Part shown: piece by piece, positions 26,638-35,381 of the stretch
Layout of the letters: the number at the start of each line of letters is the position of its first letter
How positions within the stretch are numbered: the first letter of the stretch is position 1
Assembly (NCBI GenBank): GCA_030180075.1
Contig: JASNJN010000017.1
Coordinates: forward strand, 1-43,444
Reading direction: 5' to 3'
DNA length: 43,444 nucleotides
Source: Mikrocytos mackini
Taxonomy: Eukaryota; Endomyxa; Ascetosporea; Mikrocytida; Mikrocytiidae
Position numbers and translations under genes: made by a program
The notes under the pieces: model-generated
Seen by the model: the letters and a program-made list of their open reading frames with translations, nothing else
Told to the model about the DNA's origin: nothing
Databases searched by the model: none

Positions 26638-26991
26638 TTACTTAGCAAATTGCTGGCTTTTGGTCACCATAACGAAAGGTTTGTCTGTTGTTTTAGGTTT
26701 CCTTTTATCTATTACCATGGGATCGATTTCTCCGTTTTTGTTCGCAGGGTTTTTGCTATGGTAGAAATCAAATTGCCCTTTGAAATTTATGAATTCTGTC
26801 ATTATCTTCAATGATTCTTCCGACCCAAATTGGTTAATTTGGCCTGTCTCGTTGATCATTATTACAGCCACTTTTCTGTTAGATATTAAAGATAATTCGG
26901 ACGTTTTTCGGAATAAACTTAGTTTCCTTCGGTTAAACCCATTCTTTCGTTTTGATCTATTGTTAAAACTATTATCAATAGGTATTTTCAT
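26638..26991 (-). CDS. Small MADS-box transcription factor
   Basis: The protein is 117 residues. Residues about 16-60 align with a MADS box of the SRF type: GFNRRKLSLFRKTSELSLIS corresponds to the TFSKRR.G...K..ELSVL helix, and KVAVIMINETGQINQFGSEE to the following beta strands. The basic N-terminal arm is present (RSKRKNGFNRRK), but the usual MGR.KIE.K start is altered. The rest is a short polar tail with no further domain. MADS proteins bind CArG-type A/T-rich sites as dimers, which is interesting in a genome whose start-proximal elements are A/T palindromes. Its ATG overlaps the end of the small frame on its upstream side. Confidence 0.7.
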   Translation of the reverse strand: MKIPIDNSFNNRSKRKNGFNRRKLSLFRKTSELSLISNRKVAVIMINETGQINQFGSEESLKIMTEFINFKGQFDFYHSKNPANKNGEIDPMVIDKRKPKTTDKPFVMVTKSQQFAK

Positions 26992-27401
26992 CTCTTATTT
27001 TTGAGAGAAGATAATTTGTAAGTGTATTATAAAATATCCTTGTTTCAGTTTTAGAACCTATTTTCAATTTATGCATTATTGGGTGTTGAAAGAAATACAT
27101 AAATTCGAAGTCGACGACATTAGAGCAGCAATGATCTGGTAAACATGTTTAAAGATAGCACATTTGGTTCTGTAAAATGGGAAGTTTTCCTGTCTTTAAA
27201 TGTGAGTGTAGAAAAATCCAACATCTTAATCCTTCTTCCTCTTGTCATGAAATGAGTAGAAGTAGTAATATTGCCGTTGTCGTATGCTGCTTGTTTGCAA
27301 CATTCTAAACTACTACGTAATCTGTTCAGAATAGTGATTGAAAGTTTTCTTACATAAAATTTCCAAGAAGAATTCCGAACTTTATTTACCCATAGAAGCA
27401 A
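26975..27401 (-). pseudogene. Two out-of-phase small frames, probably one broken or spliced gene
   Basis: On the minus strand, one open frame runs from about 27404 to the TAA at 27120 (about 94 codons, no ATG until residue 52). A second, shifted by +1 and open from about 27140, ends in TGA at 26975-26977. The second reads NVVDFEFMYFFQHPIMHKL, then KTETRIFYNTLTNYLLSKI, a very protein-like composition. The first ends FTRSLLL and contains FYVRKLSITILNRL and TRGRRIKMLDF, vaguely histone-fold-like. An ATGGGTAAATAAAG lies just upstream in a third phase. One frameshift or a short intron would join them. I do not recognise a family. Confidence 0.35.
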
Positions 27402-27492
27402 AGATTATGTATAACCGATACATAGACTAGAATCCACATAATATGTGTCTATATAGGGTATCTGTAACCACTTTACCAAACTAATTAATCGT

Positions 27493-29388
27493 TTATTTAT
27501 ACTTATTCAAGATTCTGTTTATAAAGAAACTTTCTTTCTCATTGTATAACAATTTATCCAATTCGTTTGCTTCCTTTTCTGAATTTTCTGCTGATGTTCG
27601 CTTCACAACTTCCTTTTCGATTGTATTTGGGTTCATTTGGCTGAAAAGTTCAGCGAGTATGTTTGAATTGACCGAGATTCCCTGAAAGTTATTCTTTCTC
27701 GTTTTAAGGTATTTCGACAACGTAAGAAATTTTGAAATGTGTTGGTAGTGGGCCTCGGGATATTCCGTTGTATTTAGGGATATCTCCCCGAGTGTCCATT
27801 CCTCCTTTTTAACCTCGACCTTTTCCTCTGCTATAATTTCGCCTTCTTCCGTACATTCTTTGGCGTGTCTTTCTGGCTCAATGTAATTTGATGAAAATAT
27901 TACAGGGATATTTTTGTTGTATATTTGTAAGCTATCATTTTTGGCTTTTTGTTTTTTATTACTGTGATTATTTGTATCTTTCAAGGAATACAGTTCGTCT
28001 ATTTCTTTTTGCTCTCGAATAGATAAATAATTTGATCGAATCTTCTCGTTAAATTCGTTAAATTTTTCTATAGTCCCGTTAATTAAGTCTGGGTTTTTAT
28101 TCCCCAGTCTTTCCTTTTCTATTTCGAAATAAATATACTTTAGTAATTTCAATGCTGTTGGTTTATCGTTCCCTATTTTAAATTCGAACAAAATTGCCGA
28201 ACTCAGCAATTTCACTTTAATTCTAAAATCATTTTTTATTGTGTCGAATATTTTAAAATAGAAGTCTCTAACGTGGTCTACGGTATTGTTTTCATAGAAT
28301 ATATTTTCAAGTAACAAAGAAAATACCTTTCCTTTAAAGGTTTTCGAACTTTCTGTGTTCAAAATAGGGTCTGTATCAATTATAATGTTTGCTTTCAAAA
28401 AGGCCAGTGGACTGTCAAAGGTTCCCTGGTTTAATCCGAACTCCGACATTAAATTGTAAACCGAAATTATTGAATCAGAACTGTAAAAATTGTTTGAAAG
28501 ACAATTATTAAGTATTAACTTTATCATGCCTTCCGTTTGCTCTTCGTTCTCGCTTGTTCTTTCGGAAACTAGCCATTTGACATAATCTACATAAAACTCA
28601 ACGAAGTGGTTCATGTGATTTATGCATAATTTATAAGTGAAGTTCACTCTCTCATAAAGTACGTTCTTGTTGAGGTTTTCAGGGTTACTCTTCTCGGAGT
28701 TGATGAAAGTGTTCCAGTTGTTTACATCCTCCTCTGCGTCATCTTCGTTGGGAAAAGTTACTTGTTTATTTGTACAGCATATTGTGAAATGATTGAGACG
28801 TTTCTTATAGTTTAATTTTGTAAGCTTACTCTTCTGCTCTATGATAGGTACCAAATTCTCCGCTAGTTCGCTGCTATTTGTTTCTTCCCACTTTCTATAG
28901 GAGTTTAGAATTATGTCATAGCCTGATATTGGTGCAGACAGTGCGGCATTGAATAATGATCGTATTTTACTTGTTATTTTAGCATGTTGCTCTCGGTTAG
29001 ATAAAGTGTTTGAATATTCAATCACTGATTCTAAATAAGCTTCCCATATGTCCAGACTGTTTATATGTGGGCCGATCATAGAAACAACATAGTCCAGAGA
29101 TTGAATAAGCCTTTCCGGGTCATTCTCGATGTTGTAGAATATATGGTCGACATAAAGAGACCAAATTGCAAGTGAAACAGACATTGGAAGTATGCTTTTA
29201 AAAAACTGATCGAGCTGGTCAAGTTTCTGAGTCTTAATGAGGTGTTCAAGAAAATGCAGGGTGAAAGATTGGTTGTTCAGGGCTAATGTAGTTTGATAGT
29301 TCTGGATTAAGTTTGTATCGTCATTATTCACTTCTTGTTCCAATATCATATCGTTATATGCTTTGTAAACTTTGCTAAGCTTCTTCAT
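27493..29388 (-). CDS. Rna14/CstF-77-like HAT-repeat mRNA 3'-end processing factor
   Basis: Starting at the first ATG (29388) the product has 631 residues; a longer frame begins only with TTG at 29430. The protein is built of HAT (half-TPR) helices. LDIWEAYLESVIEYSNTL, then IRSLFNAALSAP followed by SYRKWEETN, and later NNWNTFINSEKSNPENLNK with KLCINHMNHFVEFYVDYVKW, follow the repeat order of Rna14/CstF-77, including the WEKSNP-type block. The C-terminus is charged and low-complexity. In yeast, Rna14 scaffolds cleavage factor IA, which binds the pre-mRNA 3' end and recruits Pcf11. A Pcf11-like CID protein is encoded at 37572-37988. Other HAT proteins (Clf1, Syf1) are less likely. Divergent from the next gene with 35 bp between start codons. 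Confidence 0.65.
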   Translation of the reverse strand: MKKLSKVYKAYNDMILEQEVNNDDTNLIQNYQTTLALNNQSFTLHFLEHLIKTQKLDQLDQFFKSILPMSVSLAIWSLYVDHIFYNIENDPERLIQSLDYVVSMIGPHINSLDIWEAYLESVIEYSNTLSNREQHAKITSKIRSLFNAALSAPISGYDIILNSYRKWEETNSSELAENLVPIIEQKSKLTKLNYKKRLNHFTICCTNKQVTFPNEDDAEEDVNNWNTFINSEKSNPENLNKNVLYERVNFTYKLCINHMNHFVEFYVDYVKWLVSERTSENEEQTEGMIKLILNNCLSNNFYSSDSIISVYNLMSEFGLNQGTFDSPLAFLKANIIIDTDPILNTESSKTFKGKVFSLLLENIFYENNTVDHVRDFYFKIFDTIKNDFRIKVKLLSSAILFEFKIGNDKPTALKLLKYIYFEIEKERLGNKNPDLINGTIEKFNEFNEKIRSNYLSIREQKEIDELYSLKDTNNHSNKKQKAKNDSLQIYNKNIPVIFSSNYIEPERHAKECTEEGEIIAEEKVEVKKEEWTLGEISLNTTEYPEAHYQHISKFLTLSKYLKTRKNNFQGISVNSNILAELFSQMNPNTIEKEVVKRTSAENSEKEANELDKLLYNEKESFFINRILNKYK

Positions 29389-29423
29389 TAAAAAATAATT
29401 TTTATTTAACTTTTCATTTTCGT
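29389..29423. promoter_or_regulatory. 35-bp divergent promoter (RNA14-like / NOC1-like)
   Basis: Only 35 bp lie between the ATG of the minus-strand gene (29386-29388) and that of the plus-strand gene (29424-29426). The interval is A/T-rich (AATAATTTTTATTTAAC, then TTTTCATTTTCGT) and must serve both directions. Confidence 0.5.
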
Positions 29424-31286
29424 ATGCCAAAGAACAAACGCGACAATAAAGAATCAGACCAGAAAGAGAGTGAAACTGAATACAATCTTGACGACATTGC
29501 CCTTAATAAAGAGTTTTTAGAACGCGGGACGCACGAAGACTTCAAAAAAATTGTTGCTGCGATCTTCCTTAGCGGAAAAACACGCTATTACAAATATATA
29601 GTCGAAAACTTAACCAAGCGTCTATCCAACGCAAAGAATAAATCAGTAACCATGGATTTGATGGTAATTTTCAAGAAAACAACTATCAACCATTGTCCGG
29701 AAGGAAAAAGCATCACCTCGAAGATCCTTAAACTATTCACAAAAGAGTCGGATATCATTTTAAATCTACTGGGTAAGTTTGAGTCTTTAATCACAAACGA
29801 AAAGAACTCCTCATTCAAAAAGTTGTATCTTCAAGAAGTTCTCGGCATCGTAGTAAACCTTTCTTCCCAAGCAACTGTCAGAGATCAAAACCTTAACAAT
29901 CTATTCAAAAGATTACTTCATATTTATCTGAATAGACTTCGAGACGGGTCAATTAACAGCAAACTTGTGTCGGACTTAAACAAAAAACTACTTTCTAACC
30001 ACAGCCAAAATTCATTTCCAATTTACATTACGCTGCAAAATTGTCTCCACTCAAAGTTAATCGGCACTTTAAGCGATATTTTTACCTTTGGAAACGATGC
30101 AGACAACAACAGCCTGTTTGAAAGAAATGTAAACTTCTTTAATACATTGAAAGGAGTTTATGAAATTCTCTTGACCAACAGAAATAAGCAGTTGGAAACC
30201 ACAAATGCTGAATTTTACTACAAACATTTCAAATTCCAAGAGAAAATGATGGAGTGCATTTATTCGTCTAAAAAGCCATTTTCGGATAAGACATTAAAAG
30301 CAATAAACGCAGTGTTTGCTTTTATTTTAAAGTTGAACTACACTTGTATCAAACCATTCGAAACAAAACACGCAACAGCAATCCATTTAGACGACGAACA
30401 CCCGCTGCATTTGAAGCAGATATTCACAGGTATGAACAAATTTTTGTTAACAGGTACTTCTGAACAAGACTCTACAGAAATGACTAGCAACACAGTCGTT
30501 TTGTTGGTAAACCTCTACATCGTTGTAATCAGTTACTTCTATCTACCCATTTATTTCGCCTCTGAAAGCATAAAAGAATCATTCTGCACCGAAATAATCG
30601 ATAACTTCCTGTCGTTTTTAAATGAAAACGAATCGAACAGCAGTTTATTCTTGAAAAACAAGAAATTCAAAGACTTGTTCTATAAAGTTATATCAATAAC
30701 GGGAAACAAGAAACAGATCACGTTTATTTACGACACAGACGAGTCAATAAACAAGGATATCCAAACAAAGTTCCTAAAGACTATTAGAAAGATTATAGAC
30801 TACTGCTTCTTCAGTAGAAATAAAATAAGCGAAGTATTCGAAACGCTTAGGGTTGTAATGCGCATATTTATGAAACTCGACATGGACTCCATTGATAAGA
30901 GCATCAAAGAATATGATCTAATGGTGAGAAGTTTAATAAAATACACGAAGTTCTACCATCCCACCATTTCGGCTTTGGCACAAGTCCTTTATAAAATTGT
31001 GGACTATGATGAGGGGAAGATAACCGACAGAAGGAACGCGAAGTTTGAAGCTAGAAGTTTGGTTGAAAAGCCGTTCTTTGATATTGAAAAGGAGTATTCA
31101 AAGAAACACTTTTTGGAGTTGTTTGAATATAAGGATGAAACTAAAAAGGACGGACAAAGTGTGATATCGCCTAAGAAAATCAAACTGTTATCGAGTGAGC
31201 AAGTGCCACACCATTTAAAATTCCACTACAAATATGTAAAGATCAGAGAATCTAAAATTAACAAAATGGAAAGCAGAAGGAAATAA
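29424..31286 (+). CDS. Mak21/Noc1 (CBF)-like ribosome-biogenesis protein
   Basis: This 620-residue helical protein is lysine-rich with charged ends. The most informative part is near the C-terminus: MVRSLIKYTKFYHPTISALA followed by QVLYKIVDYDEGK. It resembles the end of the CBF/Mak21 domain (a HYHPSVA.FA motif) in Noc1/CEBPZ and relatives. The rest looks like armadillo-type helices, as in those proteins. Noc1 works with Noc2 in early nucleolar and 66S pre-ribosome assembly and export. Yeast Mak21 is about 1025 residues, so this would be a strongly reduced version. Noc3 or Noc4 are alternatives. The family call rests on the HP block and overall architecture, so it is moderate only. Confidence 0.45.
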   Translation: MPKNKRDNKESDQKESETEYNLDDIALNKEFLERGTHEDFKKIVAAIFLSGKTRYYKYIVENLTKRLSNAKNKSVTMDLMVIFKKTTINHCPEGKSITSKILKLFTKESDIILNLLGKFESLITNEKNSSFKKLYLQEVLGIVVNLSSQATVRDQNLNNLFKRLLHIYLNRLRDGSINSKLVSDLNKKLLSNHSQNSFPIYITLQNCLHSKLIGTLSDIFTFGNDADNNSLFERNVNFFNTLKGVYEILLTNRNKQLETTNAEFYYKHFKFQEKMMECIYSSKKPFSDKTLKAINAVFAFILKLNYTCIKPFETKHATAIHLDDEHPLHLKQIFTGMNKFLLTGTSEQDSTEMTSNTVVLLVNLYIVVISYFYLPIYFASESIKESFCTEIIDNFLSFLNENESNSSLFLKNKKFKDLFYKVISITGNKKQITFIYDTDESINKDIQTKFLKTIRKIIDYCFFSRNKISEVFETLRVVMRIFMKLDMDSIDKSIKEYDLMVRSLIKYTKFYHPTISALAQVLYKIVDYDEGKITDRRNAKFEARSLVEKPFFDIEKEYSKKHFLELFEYKDETKKDGQSVISPKKIKLLSSEQVPHHLKFHYKYVKIRESKINKMESRRK

Positions 31287-31481
31287 TTATTAATACAATA
31301 TTGACTTATTTGTTATTCATTTCTATGAAGTTGTATATTGACCGTAGGCATATCTAATCCGAGTATGTACAGGATTTGCAAAGCGGCTGAGTTTTTACAG
31401 TTGCAGTTACACCTTAGAGTCGACACAATAACCAAATCGGTGTTTTCATTAAAAAATTTAAATTTCACTTTTAAAACCAAA

Positions 31482-32174
31482 ATGGGAAACTCAAGTTCTA
31501 AGCCAGTGGATACGAAAAGCACCAAGCAGGACTCAGAAAAAAAGAAAAGAAACAAACTCCACTTCAAAGGCCAGGAAAATATGGACTATCAAGATACTGT
31601 CAACAAAAGGACTTTTGCGACCATATCTGGTCGCCAGGACGCCAATTGGACCGAACAATACAAACTACCCGCAGATAAGGACAAAAACACATTCATAGTT
31701 ACCAACATGCTTGAGTCATTCAATACTCTGACTATGGTAATGGACGAAGCTAGGCACTTCTGTGGCTGCGAGAAGTTTAAGATTGGCAACACTGTTTACT
31801 CCACACCGCTCTCTGACACATCTTTATCGCCTGATACTGCCATAGAGCTCATCGAGGACTGGTTCGATTATATAGAGAATAGTTTCGAAACTCAAATACT
31901 TGCTAACGAAAAGAACATTTCAAAAAAAATCAACACGGATCTAATATACACCTTAACTGACATTATGACAAGAATTTACGTGCACCTAGTTACCAAACAC
32001 ATGGAAGTATTCAATAAGGAAGGTTTAGAACCATATTTCAATAGCTGTTTTAAAAGTTTCCTGTACTTCACAAGCATGTACGATCTGGCTTCCACAAAAG
32101 AACTCCAACCTATAAAAGGCGTGGTTAATTCGTTTATGAAAAATAGTAAATACAATCCTTTCAACGCAAAATAA
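31482..32174 (+). CDS. Mob-family kinase activator with N-myristoylation signal
   Basis: From the ATG at 31482 this is a 230-residue Mob1/phocein-type protein, a co-activator of NDR/LATS (Dbf2, Cbk1) kinases acting in mitotic exit, cytokinesis or polarity. Conserved parts are the KLPADKDKNTFIVTNMLESF block, the zinc-site region ARHFCGCEKFKIG, MTRIYVHLVTKHMEVF with the two histidines, and FNSCFKSFLYFTSMYDLAST followed by KELQPIK. The cysteine pair spacing (CGC) differs from the usual C-x4-C, so zinc binding may be altered. The frame is open upstream to 31338, but the ATG at 31482 gives MGNSSSKP, a strong myristoylation motif, and follows AAATTTAAATTTCAC. Upstream extension residues do not resemble Mob. 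Confidence 0.8.
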   Translation: MGNSSSKPVDTKSTKQDSEKKKRNKLHFKGQENMDYQDTVNKRTFATISGRQDANWTEQYKLPADKDKNTFIVTNMLESFNTLTMVMDEARHFCGCEKFKIGNTVYSTPLSDTSLSPDTAIELIEDWFDYIENSFETQILANEKNISKKINTDLIYTLTDIMTRIYVHLVTKHMEVFNKEGLEPYFNSCFKSFLYFTSMYDLASTKELQPIKGVVNSFMKNSKYNPFNAK

Positions 32175-32260
32175 GTAAATAAAGAACTATTTATGATGTA
32201 ATTAATAAATCCACAACGAGACCAGCTGATGACAAATTTATAATTAGATTTAAAGAAGGG

Positions 32261-33496
32261 ATGCTTTCTACTATGTTATTCACATTGAGTGTTTACATTG
32301 GAACATTATTTGCAGCTAGCTGTGCAAATAAAGAGGAATTAAATAGACACCTAAAAGCAATAGAGGCAGCACACAATAAGGTGTTTACTTTGCTAGGAAA
32401 ACACATATTCGAAGAACACAGCTATGGGTATGATTTCGAAACTGATGAGTACTTCCTTCAATCGTACATTAAATCAGTTCGCTCTTCAATTGGAAATTTC
32501 AATGATTATACGGCTGGGTTGGAAGCGGAACTGCCTGACAATTGTGCAACCGGAGAAATTAATTGCCTACGCATTGGAGTAGAGTTTGAAAAGCCCAGTT
32601 CTTTATACTACCCTATTTTGTTGAAAATGCTTCTGTCTAATAGAATTGTACTGGATTACAAGTTTATAGGGAGTTACAAACCAGCAAAGATTCTACATAT
32701 TGCCCTCTTAAAGAAATATATAAGACAACTTAAAGCACAGGGACAGCGCTATTCCGAAATAAAGACTAAAAGTGAGAAAGTTGCGAACTTATTTGTAAAG
32801 TCAGTAAAGCTTTATAAAAACAATAGAGAAAAGAGAACGCTGGAGGAAAGGTTCAGCATTGCCAGTGAAGATCTAAAGGAGCTAGTTGCAAAGTTACGTT
32901 CGGTGTCCTTAGGCTATTTCTCAAGGCGAGTAAGCAGTAGCGGAGATGAACTGACGAGTAAATTTACAGAGTCAATTAAAAAATCTAAAGACATTGTACA
33001 CAAGTTTATAGAATGTTTCAAGTTTCTTAATTTAGAGCTTACTGATTTGAAGAGGGATGGAAACTTCATCGAATTTTACAACGAATCTTATTCCAATGAA
33101 TTGAGCTTTTATACAACGTTGCCCAAGTTCAAACGTAGCATATTGGGTGAAACTATCAATGATGTAGAAATAGAAGTGAAAAATATGGACGACCTGAGAA
33201 ACAAAATAAAGAATTCAAACATCAATATACTCCCAAGTACCGTAAAAATTTCGAAACAAGAGGATTTTGTGCATAATATGGAAATTGCAGATGCACACCA
33301 TAATATAAGAAAACTACTGAAAAAGCTTTATGATATTTATCGCATCGAAGTGAGAGGAATATTGACCGATAACAGAACTAAAATCGCATATTTGAACAAT
33401 CAGCTAGTAATCCAACGGATTGTAGCGGCTTACGAGAAACTGTCGAAAGAAGTAAAAGTGTTAATTATGAAATTAATCGATGTTCTGGATTTTTAG
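32261..33496 (+). CDS. Predicted secreted helical protein, unknown function
   Basis: The product has 411 residues with an N-terminal signal peptide (MLSTMLFTLSVYIGTLFAAS, likely cleaved near residue 20). The mature part is almost entirely alpha-helical and charged, rich in Lys, Glu, Leu and Ser, with two cysteines near residues 95-102 (NCATGEINCLR). There is no transmembrane segment besides the signal and no recognisable enzyme motif. Such proteins are common among microsporidian spore-wall, polar-tube-associated or host-exported proteins, but nothing in the sequence decides between these. ATG start preceded by AAATTTATAATTAGATTTAAAG. It stands alone between the Mob gene and the convergent LC8 gene, with only a 37-bp gap to the latter's stop. 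Confidence 0.65.
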   Translation: MLSTMLFTLSVYIGTLFAASCANKEELNRHLKAIEAAHNKVFTLLGKHIFEEHSYGYDFETDEYFLQSYIKSVRSSIGNFNDYTAGLEAELPDNCATGEINCLRIGVEFEKPSSLYYPILLKMLLSNRIVLDYKFIGSYKPAKILHIALLKKYIRQLKAQGQRYSEIKTKSEKVANLFVKSVKLYKNNREKRTLEERFSIASEDLKELVAKLRSVSLGYFSRRVSSSGDELTSKFTESIKKSKDIVHKFIECFKFLNLELTDLKRDGNFIEFYNESYSNELSFYTTLPKFKRSILGETINDVEIEVKNMDDLRNKIKNSNINILPSTVKISKQEDFVHNMEIADAHHNIRKLLKKLYDIYRIEVRGILTDNRTKIAYLNNQLVIQRIVAAYEKLSKEVKVLIMKLIDVLDF

Positions 33497-33533
33497 ATCG
33501 TAAATAATCTTTATATTCGTGTTTATAGATTAT

Positions 33534-33812
33534 TCAGCATTTATAAAGTAGCACAGCCTTGTCTAGATAATAAAAATGCATGTACGCACCGTTTACATAA
33601 TGTACAGATGATCCAAAATGTTTTCCCATAATACATATCCATTTGTCGTCGCTATCGAGTTCACTAATTAGGTCTTTGATTTTATCACAACTTTCTTGGT
33701 CATTGAGGTGTTCTTTCAAAACAAAAACACATGTGTCCAAATATCTACGTACAGTTTCGTCGTCTATCCGTCCTCTATACACATCAATGCCATCGAAGTT
33801 TTTTTTGATCAT
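33534..33812 (-). CDS. Dynein light chain LC8-type
   Basis: The 92-residue protein matches LC8 (DYNLL), a small dimeric hub that binds dynein intermediate chain and many other partners. The core KWICIMGKHFGSSVHYVNG and the following YMHFYYLDKAVLLYKC correspond to WHCIVGRNFGSYVTHE and the terminal strand of LC8. The preceding helix region, CVFVLKEHLNDQESCDKIKD, also fits. Length equals the family norm (about 89-93). ATG start, with AAAATTTTAAAAGTTAAATTC upstream on the minus strand in the usual place. In organisms with little or no dynein cargo transport, LC8 may act mainly as a dimerisation hub. Confidence 0.88.
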   Translation of the reverse strand: MIKKNFDGIDVYRGRIDDETVRRYLDTCVFVLKEHLNDQESCDKIKDLISELDSDDKWICIMGKHFGSSVHYVNGAYMHFYYLDKAVLLYKC

Positions 33813-34033
33813 TTGGAATTTAACTTTTAAAATTTTGAATTATTTTGATGTTCGTTTTTAGCAGTGCCATTGGTTCAGCTTAGTATTAACGATTAGCAAA
33901 AGATGCGGATTCAAATGCGCAATGTTCCAGCGTTTAAACGAGTGTTGTTAATCAACGTAGAAAATGCCATTTACTAATTTACTGGCTATGATTTAAAGAT
34001 AAGCTACAAAAACGATCTCAAAGTTTAAATGAT

Positions 34034-34765
34034 TTACTTACTCACATCAAGAAGTTGTTGCAGCTTGGTGAATCCTTTGACAACTTTGTGGTATAATCCT
34101 ATATGCCTTTCTTCTCTGGTTTCTTTTACTTCAGCACCGAACAAGACTTCCAGCTCAACTTCATGGGTTACTTCTACACTGCCTGTCCTATGCCTATTTT
34201 CTACGCCCAAGAAGTTGACCTTTATACCTGGATTCATTGGTTCTATGAATACAGTTTTTGTTTTCTTCCTCATAAACGCCGTGTCTTCGATCAGCTTAAG
34301 GTCTAAGTTAGCTTTCCTTATGCTCCCAAAGCTAATCTCAACTCTGAAGTCGTACTTTTCTGCGTCGGTCTTCACATCGTACTTACCCAGTGAATTAGAC
34401 GCGAAGATATAAACGTCTTCACCTTCCCTGTACACTTTATCATTCCCGCATGTATATGATATGGTGTCTACTGTTGTGTGGGTCAGGGTTGGGTTTGTGA
34501 TGTGGGTTTGAAACAATGTGTTGAAGTTTTCATGGGAAACAGATGGCTTGAAGTAATAACGATCAAGCTTTCCGGGTTTGTGAGATGGCGTGCAAGTTCC
34601 CAATCTTATCTTGAAAATTATACCCTCAAGTTTAGAATCGATTTCCGATAGCTTTTGTAGTTTCTCAGTTATTCTTTTAAACAAAATATAACTTTTTGAA
34701 CCGTTTTCATGCGATAAATGGCTTGGAATAAATTTGTTTTCATATTGAAAATCGAACAATGTCAT
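34034..34765 (-). CDS. Cet1-type mRNA 5'-triphosphatase-like protein
   Basis: The 243-residue protein follows the Cet1-like (triphosphate tunnel metalloenzyme) plan. There is an FKIRLGTC strand (51-58), YFKPSVSHENFNTLF (71-85), EKYDFRVEIS (136-145), MRKKTKTVF (165-173) and finally VEVTHEVELEV (197-207), whose alternating glutamates 202, 204 and 206 match the metal-binding strand. Cet1 removes the gamma phosphate of nascent mRNA before capping; fungi and microsporidia use this class. In the first strand, where an ExExK/R pattern is expected, I read I-F-K-I-R (50-54), so both metal-binding glutamates seem to be missing unless the motif lies elsewhere. Length is similar to the small microsporidian enzyme. 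ATG start. Confidence 0.55.
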   Translation of the reverse strand: MTLFDFQYENKFIPSHLSHENGSKSYILFKRITEKLQKLSEIDSKLEGIIFKIRLGTCTPSHKPGKLDRYYFKPSVSHENFNTLFQTHITNPTLTHTTVDTISYTCGNDKVYREGEDVYIFASNSLGKYDVKTDAEKYDFRVEISFGSIRKANLDLKLIEDTAFMRKKTKTVFIEPMNPGIKVNFLGVENRHRTGSVEVTHEVELEVLFGAEVKETREERHIGLYHKVVKGFTKLQQLLDVSK

Positions 34766-34954
34766 ATTATATCGTATTGGAAAAAAACTGGAAATTTATT
34801 GGTGAGTGAAAGGCTATATGAATATACAAAGTTTATAAAAACATTTTTAGGTGGAGGGAGAAGCCCAGGATTGGATATTTTTTAATATATTTCTATTTTA
34901 AAAATACGGCAAATTCTCAGTAAGTTTCAATTTTAGAAAAATCTGACTTTTGAA

Positions 34955-35350
34955 TTTAGGCAATTTTGATTTATTTTATGGGAAGTCTATTTTGCACTCC
35001 AATTTTAGAAAAAAAAATTGATCAAAATTTTACCAAATTTACTTATGTTGTTTATCATCAAATAATAAGCATTATTTGAGGGTCAGATTTTAATTTATTG
35101 TCTTGGTTTTAAAATTTCTCTTTATAATCGACGATTTTCACAAATTTAAATTTTAAATTTCAAAATAATAACAAAACACTCATTATTAAGAGAAATTTTA
35201 AAACCAAGACAATAAATTAAATTCTGACCCTCAAATAATGCTTATTATTTGATGATAAACAATATATCTCATTTTCAGTAAAAATTGACTCAAATAAATT
35301 TCAAATTATTGCGTGCATTTCAGAGTTTCCTTTTTCAAAAGTTGCATTTT
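34955..35350. repeat. Large fold-back (inverted) repeat
   Basis: Nearly identical inverted arms lie at about 35044-35127 and 35182-35267 around a spacer of about 54 bp. Shared words include TTTATCATCAAATAATAAGC, ATTATTTGAGGGTCAGA and ATTGTCTTGGTTTTAAAAT. Weaker complementarity continues outward to about 34955 and 35350 (for example ACTTTTGAA and GCAC blocks). No coding frame is present. Folded, it would make a hairpin with arms of 80 to over 150 bp. It could be a fold-back element, a head-to-head duplication, or a source of double-stranded RNA. Confidence 0.85.
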
Positions 35351-35381
35351 TTCCAAAATTTTCGTTGTAGGTTAATGTGCG

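Noticed and set aside
33870-33940. tRNA-like sequence (GGTTCAGCTTAG ... GCGGATTCAAATGCGC)
   Set aside because: The apparent T-arm does not give a proper five-pair stem, and no acceptor or anticodon stems can be drawn.
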